The notes under the pieces are model-generated. The model made no database searches. It worked only from the letters and a program-made list of their open reading frames with translations, and had not been told where the DNA came from. From NCBI GenBank assembly GCA_900540995.1, contig UQHO01000009.1, positions 1 to 59,395 of the forward strand: a stretch of DNA of 59,395 nucleotides. The letters are read 5' to 3'. Every line of letters begins with the position of its first letter. Positions within the stretch are counted from its first letter, which is position 1. A program made the position numbers and the translations under genes. This document shows positions 36,075-45,174 of this stretch, in pieces. Source of the DNA: an uncultured Collinsella sp. (GTDB taxonomy: Bacteria; Actinomycetota; Coriobacteriia; Coriobacteriales; Coriobacteriaceae).

Positions 36075-36469
36075 TGTGTAACCACGCTCCTAGTTACGTG
36101 TAATGCGGCGCTCTCTCACACCGCTGCTTATTGAATTCTTGAATTATCGGCTTGCACTACCGGCTTCTTCCGCTCTTCGCCACACGTTGGTACAGGGAAA
36201 AACGTTTGTCCACCTTGGAGCTGCAACCCAAAACCCAAGATTTCACCCGTTTGAGAAGGATAACATAGCCACCCCCTTCATCATGGCTGTTATATGTTTC
36301 TTTTTTTATACCATTAGGGCGTTTTTAACAAATCCGCAGGAAATGCGAGCGCGAGCAACTACCGTTCACCGATTTGTTTGGTATTTTTCCTTGCCTTTGT
36401 ACGACGTTCACTCTAGCTGTTATGCCAGCTTTATCAGGGTAAAGTGTCCCAGAGACTCTACAGAAACTG

Positions 36470-36504
36470 CAGGGCGGCCACGGGATTTTCCCGTGGCCGC
36501 CCTG
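36470..36504 (-). terminator. 15-bp hairpin downstream of the KdgT gene
   Basis: CAGGGCGGCCACGGG (36470-36484) pairs perfectly with CCCGTGGCCGCCCTG (36490-36504), 40 nt after the permease stop. There is only a weak U-tract. The rest of 36075-36469 is AT-rich and is probably the pfl promoter and leader; I found no convincing gene there. Confidence 0.7.
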
Positions 36505-36543
36505 TGGCGTGGCTAGTTATTTAGCTTTGATTGCCGCTTGGCA

Positions 36544-37557
36544 TTAGGCGGCTGCGGCGGCCTTGTCGGTCGTTGCCTTGCTGTGGCCCTGGCCCTCAAA
36601 ATGCTTGTGGCACCAGCTGGTGACCAGCGGGGTCAAAATGGCCGTCACGATAGCGCAGGCAGCAACCTGCGCCGTAGCCGTCGCGAGCACCGCACCGCCG
36701 TACATGGCCTCGTTGACGCTTGCCATGGCAGCAGGCGTGGCCACATTGGCTCCGGCGCAGCTCGAAATGGCCGCACCTGCGACACCCGTACCACCCGTGA
36801 GCTTATCGACCGCGATGACGGGAATTGCAAAGACTACCGAGCAAATCACGCCGAGCAGAATACCGGGAAGACCGCCATTAATGAGCTGGCCAAAGGTCAT
36901 GGTCGAACCCATAGCAAAGAAGACGAGCACGATGATGGCGGAAAGTGCCGGTGCCATCATCTTCTTAAAGCTGGGGAACAGGTTGCCCAGGATAATGCCG
37001 ACGACGATCGGCAGGATGGCACCCACGAGCGACCAGCCGATCGGAGCCTGACCGGCGGCGCCAAGGACAATCATCGTGACCGGAGGGCCGACAACCAGCG
37101 TGGTAATGGCGACGGCGCCACGCTCGGCCTCGTTGCCCATGGTGCCCATCAGTCCAGCGTACATAGCGTTGTTGGCACCCGTGCAAGCGGCCAGCATCAC
37201 CATGGCCGAGATACCAAACAGGTTGTCGTTGAACACATAAAGGATGAGCAGCGAAACGGCAACGACAACGATCTGCTTGACGGCGATGATGATGGCACCG
37301 CGGGCAGCGGCGGCAGGAGCGCTCTTAAACGAAATCGTCGTACCGACGATGAGCAAAAAAGCGCCAACAAGCGGGCCTGCGCCCTGCTGGGTCATGCCGA
37401 GCGTAAAGCTGCCGAGCGTTTTGAACAGGTCGGGGAACAGCGTGTTGAGCAGGCAACCCAACAGAAGCGGCACCAAAATATTGGCACCCGGGATGGAGGA
37501 CATCTTAAAGAACGGCTCCTTTGCCGCCGGTGCCTCCACCGCAGTCGATTCACTCAT
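36544..37557 (-). CDS. 2-keto-3-deoxygluconate permease (KdgT-like)
   Basis: This 337-aa integral membrane protein has about ten hydrophobic segments and resembles the KdgT 2-keto-3-deoxygluconate:H+ symporter family. Characteristic segments are NILVPLLLGCLLNTLFP, the SFKSAP region, ACTGANNAMYAGLMGTMG, and SSCAGANVATPAAMA. The ATG at 37557 has AAAGGAG 9 nt upstream. The short-chain dehydrogenase gene lies 110 nt upstream on the same strand, consistent with a sugar-acid utilisation unit. Confidence 0.88.
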   Translation of the reverse strand: MSESTAVEAPAAKEPFFKMSSIPGANILVPLLLGCLLNTLFPDLFKTLGSFTLGMTQQGAGPLVGAFLLIVGTTISFKSAPAAAARGAIIIAVKQIVVVAVSLLILYVFNDNLFGISAMVMLAACTGANNAMYAGLMGTMGNEAERGAVAITTLVVGPPVTMIVLGAAGQAPIGWSLVGAILPIVVGIILGNLFPSFKKMMAPALSAIIVLVFFAMGSTMTFGQLINGGLPGILLGVICSVVFAIPVIAVDKLTGGTGVAGAAISSCAGANVATPAAMASVNEAMYGGAVLATATAQVAACAIVTAILTPLVTSWCHKHFEGQGHSKATTDKAAAAA

Positions 37558-37667
37558 ATATATATCTCCTTTGGATGCATGCGAATCGTAGCCGCATGCG
37601 CCTATGTCAGAAAGAAGGCGGCAACCCCGAGTCGCCAGGGTCGCCGCCAAACGATCACCGCGGGGTA

Positions 37668-38417
37668 TTACCCGTCCAGGACGATGCCACCGTCGCAGTC
37701 ACCGATCTCGCCGTTCACGAAGCTGGCGAGGTCGGAAGCGAAGAACAGCACCATCTGCGCAGGCTCGCTGGCCTGGGCGGCGCGGCCCAGAGGAATACCG
37801 TTGATGATGCGCTGAGAGTTCTCGTCAGAGAGAATCGAGGTCATATCGGTAAGGGTGAGCGACGGGCACACGGCGTTGCAGCGGACGCCAAACTTGCCGC
37901 CTTCCTTGGCGACTGCCTTGGTTAGACCGTTAACACCGGCCTTGGAGCTCGCGTAAGCCGCGGTGCCGAGCAGGCCGCCGCCGATCTTGCCCGCAACGGA
38001 ACTCACGTTGACGATAGTGCCGGCGTGGGCCGCCTTAAAGTGCGGGTACACAGCGTTCATCATGGTAAAGGTACCGTTGAGGTTGATGTCGATGGTGCGA
38101 CGCCACTCGGTGTCATCGATCTCGTCGAACTTCTTGGTGCTGATGACGCCAGCGCAGTTGATCAGGATGTTGGTTTGCGGCAGGTCCGTAAAAATCTGCT
38201 CGACGGTCTCGCGCGCCTTGGGCGCATCGGCGACATCGAGCTGATAGAACTTGTTGCCCTCGCCAAGCTCGGCCACAGCGGCCTCGCCCTTAGCAGCGTT
38301 CCTTGCGATGAGCGCGACATGTCCGCCGCCCGCGACGATGCCCTTGGCGATCTCGAGGCCAATGCCCTGAGTGCCGCCCGTGACAATCGCGGTCTTGCCC
38401 GTGAAGTCAAATGCCAT
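37668..38417 (-). CDS. Short-chain dehydrogenase/reductase
   Basis: This 249-aa classical SDR has the NAD(P)-binding TGGTQGIGLEIA, the NCAGV motif, catalytic Ser in NVSSVAG and the YASSK (YxxxK) pair. The downstream KdgT-like permease suggests a sugar-acid substrate, for example a gluconate 5-dehydrogenase or 2-deoxygluconate 3-dehydrogenase role, but the substrate is not encoded in any motif. The start at 38417 was chosen because GGGGGATGGAG precedes it; an upstream in-frame extension looks non-coding. Confidence 0.88.
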   Translation of the reverse strand: MAFDFTGKTAIVTGGTQGIGLEIAKGIVAGGGHVALIARNAAKGEAAVAELGEGNKFYQLDVADAPKARETVEQIFTDLPQTNILINCAGVISTKKFDEIDDTEWRRTIDINLNGTFTMMNAVYPHFKAAHAGTIVNVSSVAGKIGGGLLGTAAYASSKAGVNGLTKAVAKEGGKFGVRCNAVCPSLTLTDMTSILSDENSQRIINGIPLGRAAQASEPAQMVLFFASDLASFVNGEIGDCDGGIVLDG

Positions 38418-38609
38418 GACTCCATCCCCCTTTATGTAAGGTGTCTCCTTGCGGGAAGTTGGAGCATCGCACGTGGCGATTTCATGAGTCCCAGTCGTCA
38501 TGGTGGTGACAACCCCTAGCCTAACCGCGTGCATGATAATTCTTTGAAACGCTTCAGCAATTGAATGATTTTAAGTCTTTATGCGCTCTTTATATTGCCT
38601 AGCGGCCAA

Positions 38610-38640
38610 GTAGATTTTTGGGACATGCCTAGAAATCTAC
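38610..38640 (+). promoter_or_regulatory. Inverted repeat upstream of the MarR gene
   Basis: GTAGATTT (38610-38617) pairs with AAATCTAC (38633-38640). It is about 70 nt upstream of the MarR start in an AT-rich promoter region and is a candidate MarR operator. Confidence 0.4.
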
Positions 38641-38673
38641 CGAATGGGATGGCTGAGCGGGGGTATCATCTTT

Positions 38674-38710
38674 CACCGAAAATAGTTTCTAGTGTTAGGG
38701 GTTTTCGGTG
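38674..38710 (+). promoter_or_regulatory. Hairpin that sequesters the MarR start codon
   Basis: CACCGAAAA (38674-38682) is the perfect complement of TTTTCGGTG (38702-38710), which contains the GTG start (38708-38710). The dyad could be a DNA operator or an mRNA hairpin limiting translation. Confidence 0.5.
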
Positions 38711-39157
38711 GAAGATACCGATTTCCATGAGCTTGGACGTCAGCTCTTTACCGAGTTTGGCAGCATGCACCAGCGCGTTTCGCGCTTTGCCGACCAGGCC
38801 CTGGGTGGCGAGATGGCCGTCATGCGCGCCCTCATGCGCGCCGGCGGTTCGCTCACGCCGAGCGAACTTGCCGATCGTGCCTGGGTCTCGAGCGCCCGTA
38901 TCGCCAATATCCTGCGCGCTCTCGAAGCCAAGGGCTGGGTCGAGCGCGAGCACTCAAAGACCGACCGTCGTCGCGTACACGTCACGGTGACCGACAAGGG
39001 ATTCCAGGTCATCGAAATCAAACGTCGGGAATTCGAGGACCGCACCGCGGCCTTCCTCGAGCAGCTCGGCGAAACAGATACCCAAGAGATGGTGCGCCTT
39101 CTAAGACGTGCCAACGAAATTATCGACCGCAATCAAGAAAGGAGAGATGCCGAGTGA
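38708..39157 (+). CDS. MarR-family regulator
   Basis: This 149-aa winged-helix MarR regulator has the core LTPSELADRAWVSSARIANI and the wing KTDRRRVHVTVTDKG. It is first in an operon with two ABC exporter half-transporters and overlaps the next gene by 4 nt (GTGA). It therefore probably represses the exporter until a ligand binds. The GTG start at 38708 lies inside a perfect hairpin or dyad (38674-38710) and no strong ribosome site is visible upstream. Confidence 0.9.
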   Translation: MEDTDFHELGRQLFTEFGSMHQRVSRFADQALGGEMAVMRALMRAGGSLTPSELADRAWVSSARIANILRALEAKGWVEREHSKTDRRRVHVTVTDKGFQVIEIKRREFEDRTAAFLEQLGETDTQEMVRLLRRANEIIDRNQERRDAE

Positions 39158-41520
39158 GGATTCTCAGACTCTTTAAAAAGCATATCCTGGCACTGTTCGC
39201 AGCTATCGTACTTATCGTAATCAGCTGCAACGCCGATCTGGCGCTGCCTACCTATATGAGCGACATCGTCGACGTGGGCGTGCAGCAAGGTGGCATCGCC
39301 TCGCCCGTGCCCGACACCATCCGCACCGAATCGCTCGACGACCTCGAACTCTTTATGAGCGCCAAGGACGCCAAGGCTGTGGAGGCCGTGTTTAGCAAGG
39401 CAGACAATAACGGCATTCGAACGTACAGGGGCACCGAGGAGGAGCGCGCCGACGGCGGCAAGATTGCCGACATCATGAGCCTGCCCGAGACCGTCGTGCT
39501 CGCCTTCAACCAGGGCATCGACGCCGACTCCATGGGCGACATGGCCGGCACGTCCAGCGAGAAAGACAGCAACGCTGCCCAGGCCATGCCCACCCCCGAG
39601 CAGATGGCGGCGATGACGCCCGAGCAGCTCGCCGAGATGCAGCAGAAGGCCGCAGCGGCGCAGAACATGCAAAAGCAGATTGATGCCGACGGCGGCAAGA
39701 TTACCATGAAGAGCCTGCGTCTAGGCGTTGAAGGCGGCCTAATCAACCAAGGCAAGCTCGTCGAGGGTGCCAACGATATGGCAGACAAAATGGGCTCCAT
39801 GTCGGGCTCCATCGTCACCCAGCGTGCCGTGACCTACGTGCAAGAAGAGTACAAGGCGCAGGGCATCGACCCCGCCGATGTGCAGAACGCCTACCTGGGC
39901 CGCATGGCGACCACGATGTTTGGCCTGTGCCTGGTGTCGCTCGTCGCCACCATCCTGACCGGTGCCGTGGCCTCGCGTACCGCCTGCTCCATCGCCCGCG
40001 ACCTGCGCCGCGAGACCTTCAACAAGGTTATGCACTTCTCGCCGGCCGAGGTGGGCAAGTTTAGCCAAGCCTCGCTCATCACCCGCTGCACCAACGACAT
40101 TCAGCAGATCCAGATGGCCGCAACCCTGTTTATCCGCATGTGTCTACTGGCGCCCGTCATGGGCATCGTCGCCGTCATGCGCGTCCTGGCCAACCATACC
40201 GGCCTGGAGTGGACCATCGCCGTGGCCATCATCGCCGTCTCGGCCGTCGTCGGCGTGCTTATGGGCCTCACCATGCCCAAGTTCAAGAAGATGCAGAGCT
40301 TTGTGGACCGTCTGAACCTTACCGCCCGCGAGCTGCTCGACGGTCTTATGCCCATCCGCTCGTTCAACCGCGAGGAGCATGAGCTCGAGCGTTTTGACAA
40401 GGCTTCGCTCGACCTGATGACCACGCAGCTCTACACCAACCGAGCCATGAGCTTTATGATGCCGCTCATGATGCTCGTCATGAACTGCATCACCGTGCTT
40501 ATCGTCTGGTTTGGTGCGCAGGGCGTCTCGGACGGCGTGATGCAGGTCGGCAACATGATGGCGTTTATCTCCTACACCATGCAGATCGTCATGGCGTTTA
40601 TGATCCTCACCATGGTTTCGGTTATCCTGCCCCGTGCCGAGGTCGCCGCCGAGCGCGTGGAAGAGGTCATCACCTGCCCCACGAGCATCAACGACCCCGC
40701 CTCGCCCAAACTGCCTGCTGCCAGCGCGCCGCGCGGTGAGCTCACCTTCCGCGACGTGAGCTTCCAGTATCCCGATGCCCGCGCCGATGTCATCAGCGGC
40801 GTGAACTTCACCACGCATGCCGGCCAGATGCTCGGCATCATCGGCTCCACGGGCTCGGGCAAGTCCACGCTCGTACAGCTCATTCCGCGCCTGTACGACG
40901 TCACGGGCGGCAGCATTTCGCTCGACGGCATCGACGTACGCGACATGACCCTTTCCGAGCTGCGCCGCCGCATTGGTTACATCCCGCAGCAGGGGCGTCT
41001 GTTCTCGGGCACCGTGGAGAGCAACCTTAAGTTTGCCGGCGACATGGTAAGCGACGAGAACATGCACGAGGCCGCGCGCATCGCACAGGCTGAGGACTTT
41101 ATCGCCGGGCGTGAGGGCGGTTACGACTCCCCCATCAGCCAGGGCGGCTCCAATGTCTCGGGCGGTCAGCGCCAGCGCCTGGCCATCGCCCGCGCGTTGG
41201 CCAAAAAGCCCGAGGTCGTGGTGTTCGATGACTCGTTTAGCGCTCTCGACTACAAGACCGACGCTCGCCTGCGCGAGGAGCTGGCCAAAAACGTTACCGA
41301 CGCCGCGCTCGTGGTCGTGGCCCAGCGCATTGCGACCATCATGCACGCCGACCAGATCATCGTGCTCGACGACGGTCACGTGGTGGGCACCGGCACGCAC
41401 GAGGAGCTGCTGCACAGCTGCCCGGCGTACCTGGAAATCGCACAGTCGCAGCTTTCCGCCGAGGAGCTGGGGCTCACCCAAGAAGAAATTGCAGCCGTTA
41501 TGGAAGGAGGCGAGCACTAA
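39154..41520 (+). CDS. Heterodimeric ABC exporter, subunit with degenerate ATP site
   Basis: This 788-aa type-IV ABC half-exporter is longer than usual (about 580 aa). A roughly 220-residue segment (about 30-245), rich in Met/Gln/Ala near MPTPEQMAAMTPEQLAEMQ, lies between the first and second membrane spans and would be outside the membrane. The nucleotide-binding domain has Walker A GSTGSGKST, signature VSGGQRQR, and Walker B VVVFDDSFSALD, in which Asp693 replaces the catalytic Glu. That is a hallmark of the degenerate site in TmrAB/BmrCD-like heterodimers. The GTG start overlaps the MarR stop, and the end overlaps the partner start by 1 nt. Confidence 0.93.
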   Translation: MRILRLFKKHILALFAAIVLIVISCNADLALPTYMSDIVDVGVQQGGIASPVPDTIRTESLDDLELFMSAKDAKAVEAVFSKADNNGIRTYRGTEEERADGGKIADIMSLPETVVLAFNQGIDADSMGDMAGTSSEKDSNAAQAMPTPEQMAAMTPEQLAEMQQKAAAAQNMQKQIDADGGKITMKSLRLGVEGGLINQGKLVEGANDMADKMGSMSGSIVTQRAVTYVQEEYKAQGIDPADVQNAYLGRMATTMFGLCLVSLVATILTGAVASRTACSIARDLRRETFNKVMHFSPAEVGKFSQASLITRCTNDIQQIQMAATLFIRMCLLAPVMGIVAVMRVLANHTGLEWTIAVAIIAVSAVVGVLMGLTMPKFKKMQSFVDRLNLTARELLDGLMPIRSFNREEHELERFDKASLDLMTTQLYTNRAMSFMMPLMMLVMNCITVLIVWFGAQGVSDGVMQVGNMMAFISYTMQIVMAFMILTMVSVILPRAEVAAERVEEVITCPTSINDPASPKLPAASAPRGELTFRDVSFQYPDARADVISGVNFTTHAGQMLGIIGSTGSGKSTLVQLIPRLYDVTGGSISLDGIDVRDMTLSELRRRIGYIPQQGRLFSGTVESNLKFAGDMVSDENMHEAARIAQAEDFIAGREGGYDSPISQGGSNVSGGQRQRLAIARALAKKPEVVVFDDSFSALDYKTDARLREELAKNVTDAALVVVAQRIATIMHADQIIVLDDGHVVGTGTHEELLHSCPAYLEIAQSQLSAEELGLTQEEIAAVMEGGEH

Positions 41521-43376
41521 TGGCAGACGAGACCAAGACTCAGATTCCCAAGCCCACCCGCCGGCGCGGTCCTATGGGCCGTATGGGTGGCATGGGCCGC
41601 GGCGAAAAGGCCAAGGACTTTAAGGGCACCATGCAGCAGTTGCTCGGCTATATCGGTCAGCACAAGGTTGCCGTGTTTGCCGCCGTCGCCTTTGCCGTGT
41701 GCTCGGTCGTCTTTAACATTGTGGGGCCCAAGGTGCTCGGCCAGGTTACGACCAAGCTGTTCGAGGGCCTGGTCGCCAAGGTCAACGGCACCGGCGATGT
41801 CGACTTTGGCTGGATTGCCAAGACGCTCGGCTTTTTGCTCTGCCTGTATCTGGCAAGCTCTGTTTGCAGCCTCATCCAGGGTTGGCTCATGACCGGCGTC
41901 ACGCAAAAGATTTGTTACCGTATGCGCAAGGAAATCGCCGCCAAAATTGCCGTCGTGCCGATGAGCTACTTCAACGGCCACAGCAAGGGCGACGTGCTCA
42001 GCCGCATCACCAACGACGTCGATACGCTCGGCCAGTCGCTCAACCAGAGCGTGACGCAGCTTATCACGTCGGTGACGCAGATTATCGGCGTGCTCGTCAT
42101 GATGCTGTCGATTAGTCTGCCGCTTACCGGCGTCACCGTGCTCACGCTGCCGGCCGCCGCGATTATCCTGACCGTGATGATCCACTTCTCGCAGCCGTAC
42201 TTCCGCGAGCAGCAGCAAGTCCTGGGCGCCGTCAACGGCATTATCGAGGAGGACTTTGCCGGCCAGAATGTCATTCAGGTGTTCGACCGCGCCGAGGCCT
42301 CAATCGAGGAGTTCGACCGTCAAAACGACCGCCTCTTTATTAGTGGCTGGCGCTCGCAGTTCCTGTCGGGCCTGATGATGCCGCTTATGAGCTTGGTGGG
42401 CAACATGGGCTACGTGGGCGTCGTCGTGGTGGGCGCACAGCTCGCGCTGACCGGCAATGCCACGCCCGGCGACATCCAGAGCTTTATCCAGTACGTTCGC
42501 AACTTTACGCAACCCGTGCAGCAGCTGGGCAACGTAAGCAACACGATGCAGTCGATGGCCGCTGCCACCGAGCGTGTCTTTGAGTTCCTGGCCGCGCCCG
42601 AGGAGGAGCAGAAAGCCGACGCACAGATTCCCGAAAAGCGCCCCGGCCACGTGGAGTTTGACCATGTCAAGTTTGGCTACACGCCCGACAAGACCATCAT
42701 CCACGACTTTAGCTGCGAGGCACAGCCCGGCCAGACCATCGCCATCGTCGGCCCCACCGGCGCCGGCAAGACCACGCTCATTAAGCTGCTGCAGCGCTTT
42801 TACGACGTGGACGGCGGCTCGCTGCGTGTCGAGGGCGTCGACGTGCGCGATTGGGACCGCGCAGCACTGCGCGGCGAGTTTGCCATGGTGTTGCAGGATA
42901 CCTGGCTGTTTAACGGCACCATCCGCGAGAACATCCGCTACGGACGCCCCGATGCGGGCGATGCCGAGGTCGAAGCCGCTGCACGCGCCGCACGCTGCGA
43001 CCACTTTATCCATACGCTCGCCGGCGGCTACGACTTTATGATTAACGAGGAGGGCACTAACCTGTCGCAGGGTCAGCGCCAGCTCGTGACCATCGCCCGT
43101 GCCATTTTGGCCGACCGCCCGGCGCTGATTCTGGACGAGGCGACCTCCAACGTCGATACCCGCACCGAGGAGCTCATCCAGCGCGCCATGGATGCGCTGA
43201 TGCAGGGCCGTACCAGCTTTGTTATCGCGCACCGCCTGTCCACGATCCGCAACGCCGACGTAATCTTGGTGATCCGCGACGGCGACATCGTCGAGAAGGG
43301 CACACACGACGAGCTGCTCGCCCAAGGAGGCTTCTACGCCGACCTGTACAACTCGCAGTTCGACGAGGCGGCGTAG
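41520..43376 (+). CDS. Heterodimeric ABC exporter, catalytic subunit
   Basis: This 618-aa type-IV ABC half-exporter is the partner of the preceding gene. After a basic N-terminus (RRRGPMGRMGGMGRGEKAK) come six membrane spans. The nucleotide-binding domain has Walker A GPTGAGKTT, signature LSQGQRQLV, Walker B LILDEATSNVD with the catalytic Glu540 intact, and IAHRLST. The pair is likely a multidrug or lipid exporter under the MarR regulator. A strong 13-bp terminator (43409-43443) closes the operon. Confidence 0.94.
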   Translation: MADETKTQIPKPTRRRGPMGRMGGMGRGEKAKDFKGTMQQLLGYIGQHKVAVFAAVAFAVCSVVFNIVGPKVLGQVTTKLFEGLVAKVNGTGDVDFGWIAKTLGFLLCLYLASSVCSLIQGWLMTGVTQKICYRMRKEIAAKIAVVPMSYFNGHSKGDVLSRITNDVDTLGQSLNQSVTQLITSVTQIIGVLVMMLSISLPLTGVTVLTLPAAAIILTVMIHFSQPYFREQQQVLGAVNGIIEEDFAGQNVIQVFDRAEASIEEFDRQNDRLFISGWRSQFLSGLMMPLMSLVGNMGYVGVVVVGAQLALTGNATPGDIQSFIQYVRNFTQPVQQLGNVSNTMQSMAAATERVFEFLAAPEEEQKADAQIPEKRPGHVEFDHVKFGYTPDKTIIHDFSCEAQPGQTIAIVGPTGAGKTTLIKLLQRFYDVDGGSLRVEGVDVRDWDRAALRGEFAMVLQDTWLFNGTIRENIRYGRPDAGDAEVEAAARAARCDHFIHTLAGGYDFMINEEGTNLSQGQRQLVTIARAILADRPALILDEATSNVDTRTEELIQRAMDALMQGRTSFVIAHRLSTIRNADVILVIRDGDIVEKGTHDELLAQGGFYADLYNSQFDEAA

Positions 43377-43408
43377 ATTCGGCCGCAGGGAACGAATGAC
43401 GCCCGAGA

Positions 43409-43443
43409 ACGGGGGCGCAGGACAACCTGCGCCCCCGTTTTTG
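43409..43443 (+). terminator. Terminator of the MarR-ABC operon
   Basis: A perfect 13-bp stem, ACGGGGGCGCAGG/CCTGCGCCCCCGT (43409-43421 with 43426-43438), is followed by TTTTT. Confidence 0.93.
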
Positions 43444-43528
43444 CTCTGCGGCCCTCAAACCGCCTCCCCTGGGACCTGATTGACAGCCCCTTCGAGGCCC
43501 CGTGGGCAAAAAATGGCAAATATGAGTA

Positions 43529-43549
43529 CTGTTACCCTTTTAGTAACAG
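43529..43549 (+). promoter_or_regulatory. Small dyad in the leader gap before DAHP synthase
   Basis: CTGTTAC (43529-43535) and GTAACAG (43543-43549) form a 7-bp dyad. The gap 43444-43955 is AT-rich and otherwise holds a family 3 repeat near its end; I see no gene. Confidence 0.4.
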
Positions 43550-43802
43550 CCAAAACAGCCCCAAATGCCGTTTTCACGGCTTACACGCGTCCCTAAAATG
43601 ATCAAACAGCCCTATAGCGAACTTATATGTGTTTGCGTTAATGAACATATTTTGCTGTTATGTCTATTATTTTGCGAAGGCAATATGATACTAAGCTAGC
43701 AACCGTACTCATATTTGGCATTTTTTGCCCACAGGGTATTTCCTGGGGAACCGACAACAGCCTTAGGGTCCCGCGCGGCGCCGCTCCCTCCCAGCATCCG
43801 CC

Positions 43803-43855
43803 GACGTTTACCCAGATAAAACCTGCCAAAATAAACCTGTCCCTTTTTGGTAGGT
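43803..43855 (+). repeat. Family 3 dispersed repeat, copy f (5' of DAHP synthase)
   Basis: GACGTTTACCCAGATAAAAC, then CTGCCAAAATAAACC and CTTTTTGGTAGGT, ends 100 nt before the DAHP synthase start. It has the GGTAGG variant shared by the other two 5'-located copies (a and d). Confidence 0.85.
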
Positions 43856-43955
43856 TTCGGGGTGACAAGGGCTTGCACTTTAGCGTGCGACAGCGGATAA
43901 TGCCGAGCATTCGACAATCCGCTTATTGCTCTTTCTATAGATTGAGGAGACCCCT

Positions 43956-44987
43956 ATGGCCATGGAATTCAAACGCAGGCTGCCGATCCCCATGGAGATC
44001 CGCGAGGAAATGCCACTTTCTGCCGAGCTTGCCGCCAAAAAGCAGGCATTTGACGCCGAGGTCGCCAAAGTCTTTACCGGCGAGGACGCACGTAAGGTGC
44101 TCATCATCGGCCCGTGCTCTGCCGACCGCGAGGATTCGGTCCTCGAATACATGAACCGCCTGGCCAAGACCGCCGAAGAGGTCAAGGACAAGCTCATCAT
44201 CATTCCGCGCGTCTACACCAACAAGCCGCGTACCAAGGGCACCGGTTACAAGGGCCTGCTGCATAACCCCGATCCCGAGGCCCCCGACGACCTGCTCGAG
44301 GGCGTCAAGGCTATCCGCCATATGCACCTGCGCGTTATTGAGGAAACGGGCTTCTTCACCGCCGACGAGATGCTCTACCCCTCCAACTATCAGTATCTCG
44401 TCGACTTGCTGAGCTACGTCGCCGTGGGTGCGCGCTCGGTCGAAAACCAGGAGCATCGCCTGGTGTCGAGCGGCATTTCGGTGCCCGTCGGCATGAAGAA
44501 CCCCACCGCTGGTTCCACCACCGTTATGCTCAACTCTATTTACGCCGCCCAGGCTCACCAGAGCTTTATCTTCCGTAACTGGGAAGTCGAGTGCGATGGC
44601 AACCCGCTCGCGCACGCTGTCATGCGCGGCTACATCGGCCTCGATGGCCGCACCTACCCCAACTACCACTACGAGCACCTGGAGCGCCTGGCCGAGCGCT
44701 ATACCGAGCACGCCGGCTATGCCAACCCGGCGGCGGTCATCGACTGCAACCACGACAACTCGGGCAAGCGACCGCTTGAGCAGTATCGTATTTGCAAGGA
44801 GGTGCTCGACAGCTGCCGCCGCAACGAGTCCATCTCCAAGCTGGTCAAGGGCTTTATGATCGAGTCCTACCTGGAGGACGGCAACCAGCCGGTCGACGGC
44901 GGCGTCTTTGGCAAGTCGATCACCGACCCGTGTCTGGGCTGGGAAAAGACCGACTACCTCATCCACGAGATCGCGGAGCGTATTTAG
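43956..44987 (+). CDS. 3-deoxy-7-phosphoheptulonate synthase (class I)
   Basis: This 343-aa DAHP synthase of the AroFGH class condenses PEP and erythrose 4-phosphate, the first step of aromatic amino acid synthesis. Visible motifs are VLIIGPCSADRED, IIPRVYTNKPRTKGTGYKGL, VGARSVENQEHR, PVGMKNPTAGS and DCNHDNSGKRP, which together provide metal and substrate ligands. The ATG at 43956 has GAGGAGA 5 nt upstream. The enzyme is usually feedback-inhibited by an aromatic amino acid; which one is not clear here. A hairpin and a family 2 structured repeat follow the stop. Confidence 0.94.
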   Translation: MAMEFKRRLPIPMEIREEMPLSAELAAKKQAFDAEVAKVFTGEDARKVLIIGPCSADREDSVLEYMNRLAKTAEEVKDKLIIIPRVYTNKPRTKGTGYKGLLHNPDPEAPDDLLEGVKAIRHMHLRVIEETGFFTADEMLYPSNYQYLVDLLSYVAVGARSVENQEHRLVSSGISVPVGMKNPTAGSTTVMLNSIYAAQAHQSFIFRNWEVECDGNPLAHAVMRGYIGLDGRTYPNYHYEHLERLAERYTEHAGYANPAAVIDCNHDNSGKRPLEQYRICKEVLDSCRRNESISKLVKGFMIESYLEDGNQPVDGGVFGKSITDPCLGWEKTDYLIHEIAERI

Positions 44988-45014
44988 TTACGCGGTTTTG
45001 CCAAACCGCGTAAC
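44987..45014 (+). terminator. Hairpin overlapping the DAHP synthase stop
   Basis: GTTACGCGGTTT (44987-44998) pairs perfectly with AAACCGCGTAAC (45003-45014). It begins with the last base of the stop codon and has no U-tract. It precedes family 2 copy B, exactly as the hairpin at 1443 precedes copy A. Confidence 0.7.
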
Positions 45015-45017
45015 GGC

Positions 45018-45147
45018 TCGACGCTGCAAGCGCCCCTAGGCGGCAATCTGACGTTCAATCGTCGGTCGCGTACCGAAGTACGCTTCACTCCTCTTTCACG
45101 TCACCTTGCTCGCTTAGGGGCGCTTTCGCTGACTTATGCTCAACCTG
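45018..45147 (+). repeat. Family 2 structured repeat, copy B
   Basis: The outer arms AGCGCCCCTAGGCG (45029-45042) and CGCTTAGGGGCGCT (45111-45124) pair with one wobble. The conserved CAATCTGACGTTCAA and TTTCACGTCACCTTG supply the co-varying helix TGACGT/ACGTCA. The inner hairpin GCGTAC-CGAA-GTACGC differs from copy A. It is preceded by CGACGCTGC and followed by a CGCTGACTTATGCTCAACCTG tail, as in copy A. Confidence 0.8.
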
Positions 45148-45174
45148 TGATGATTTTACTTTTCGCTAGGTAGG

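Noticed and set aside
36103..36516. A 137-codon open frame in the pfl upstream region
   Set aside because: AT-rich, no ribosome site, no protein-like composition; it lies across the expected pfl promoter.
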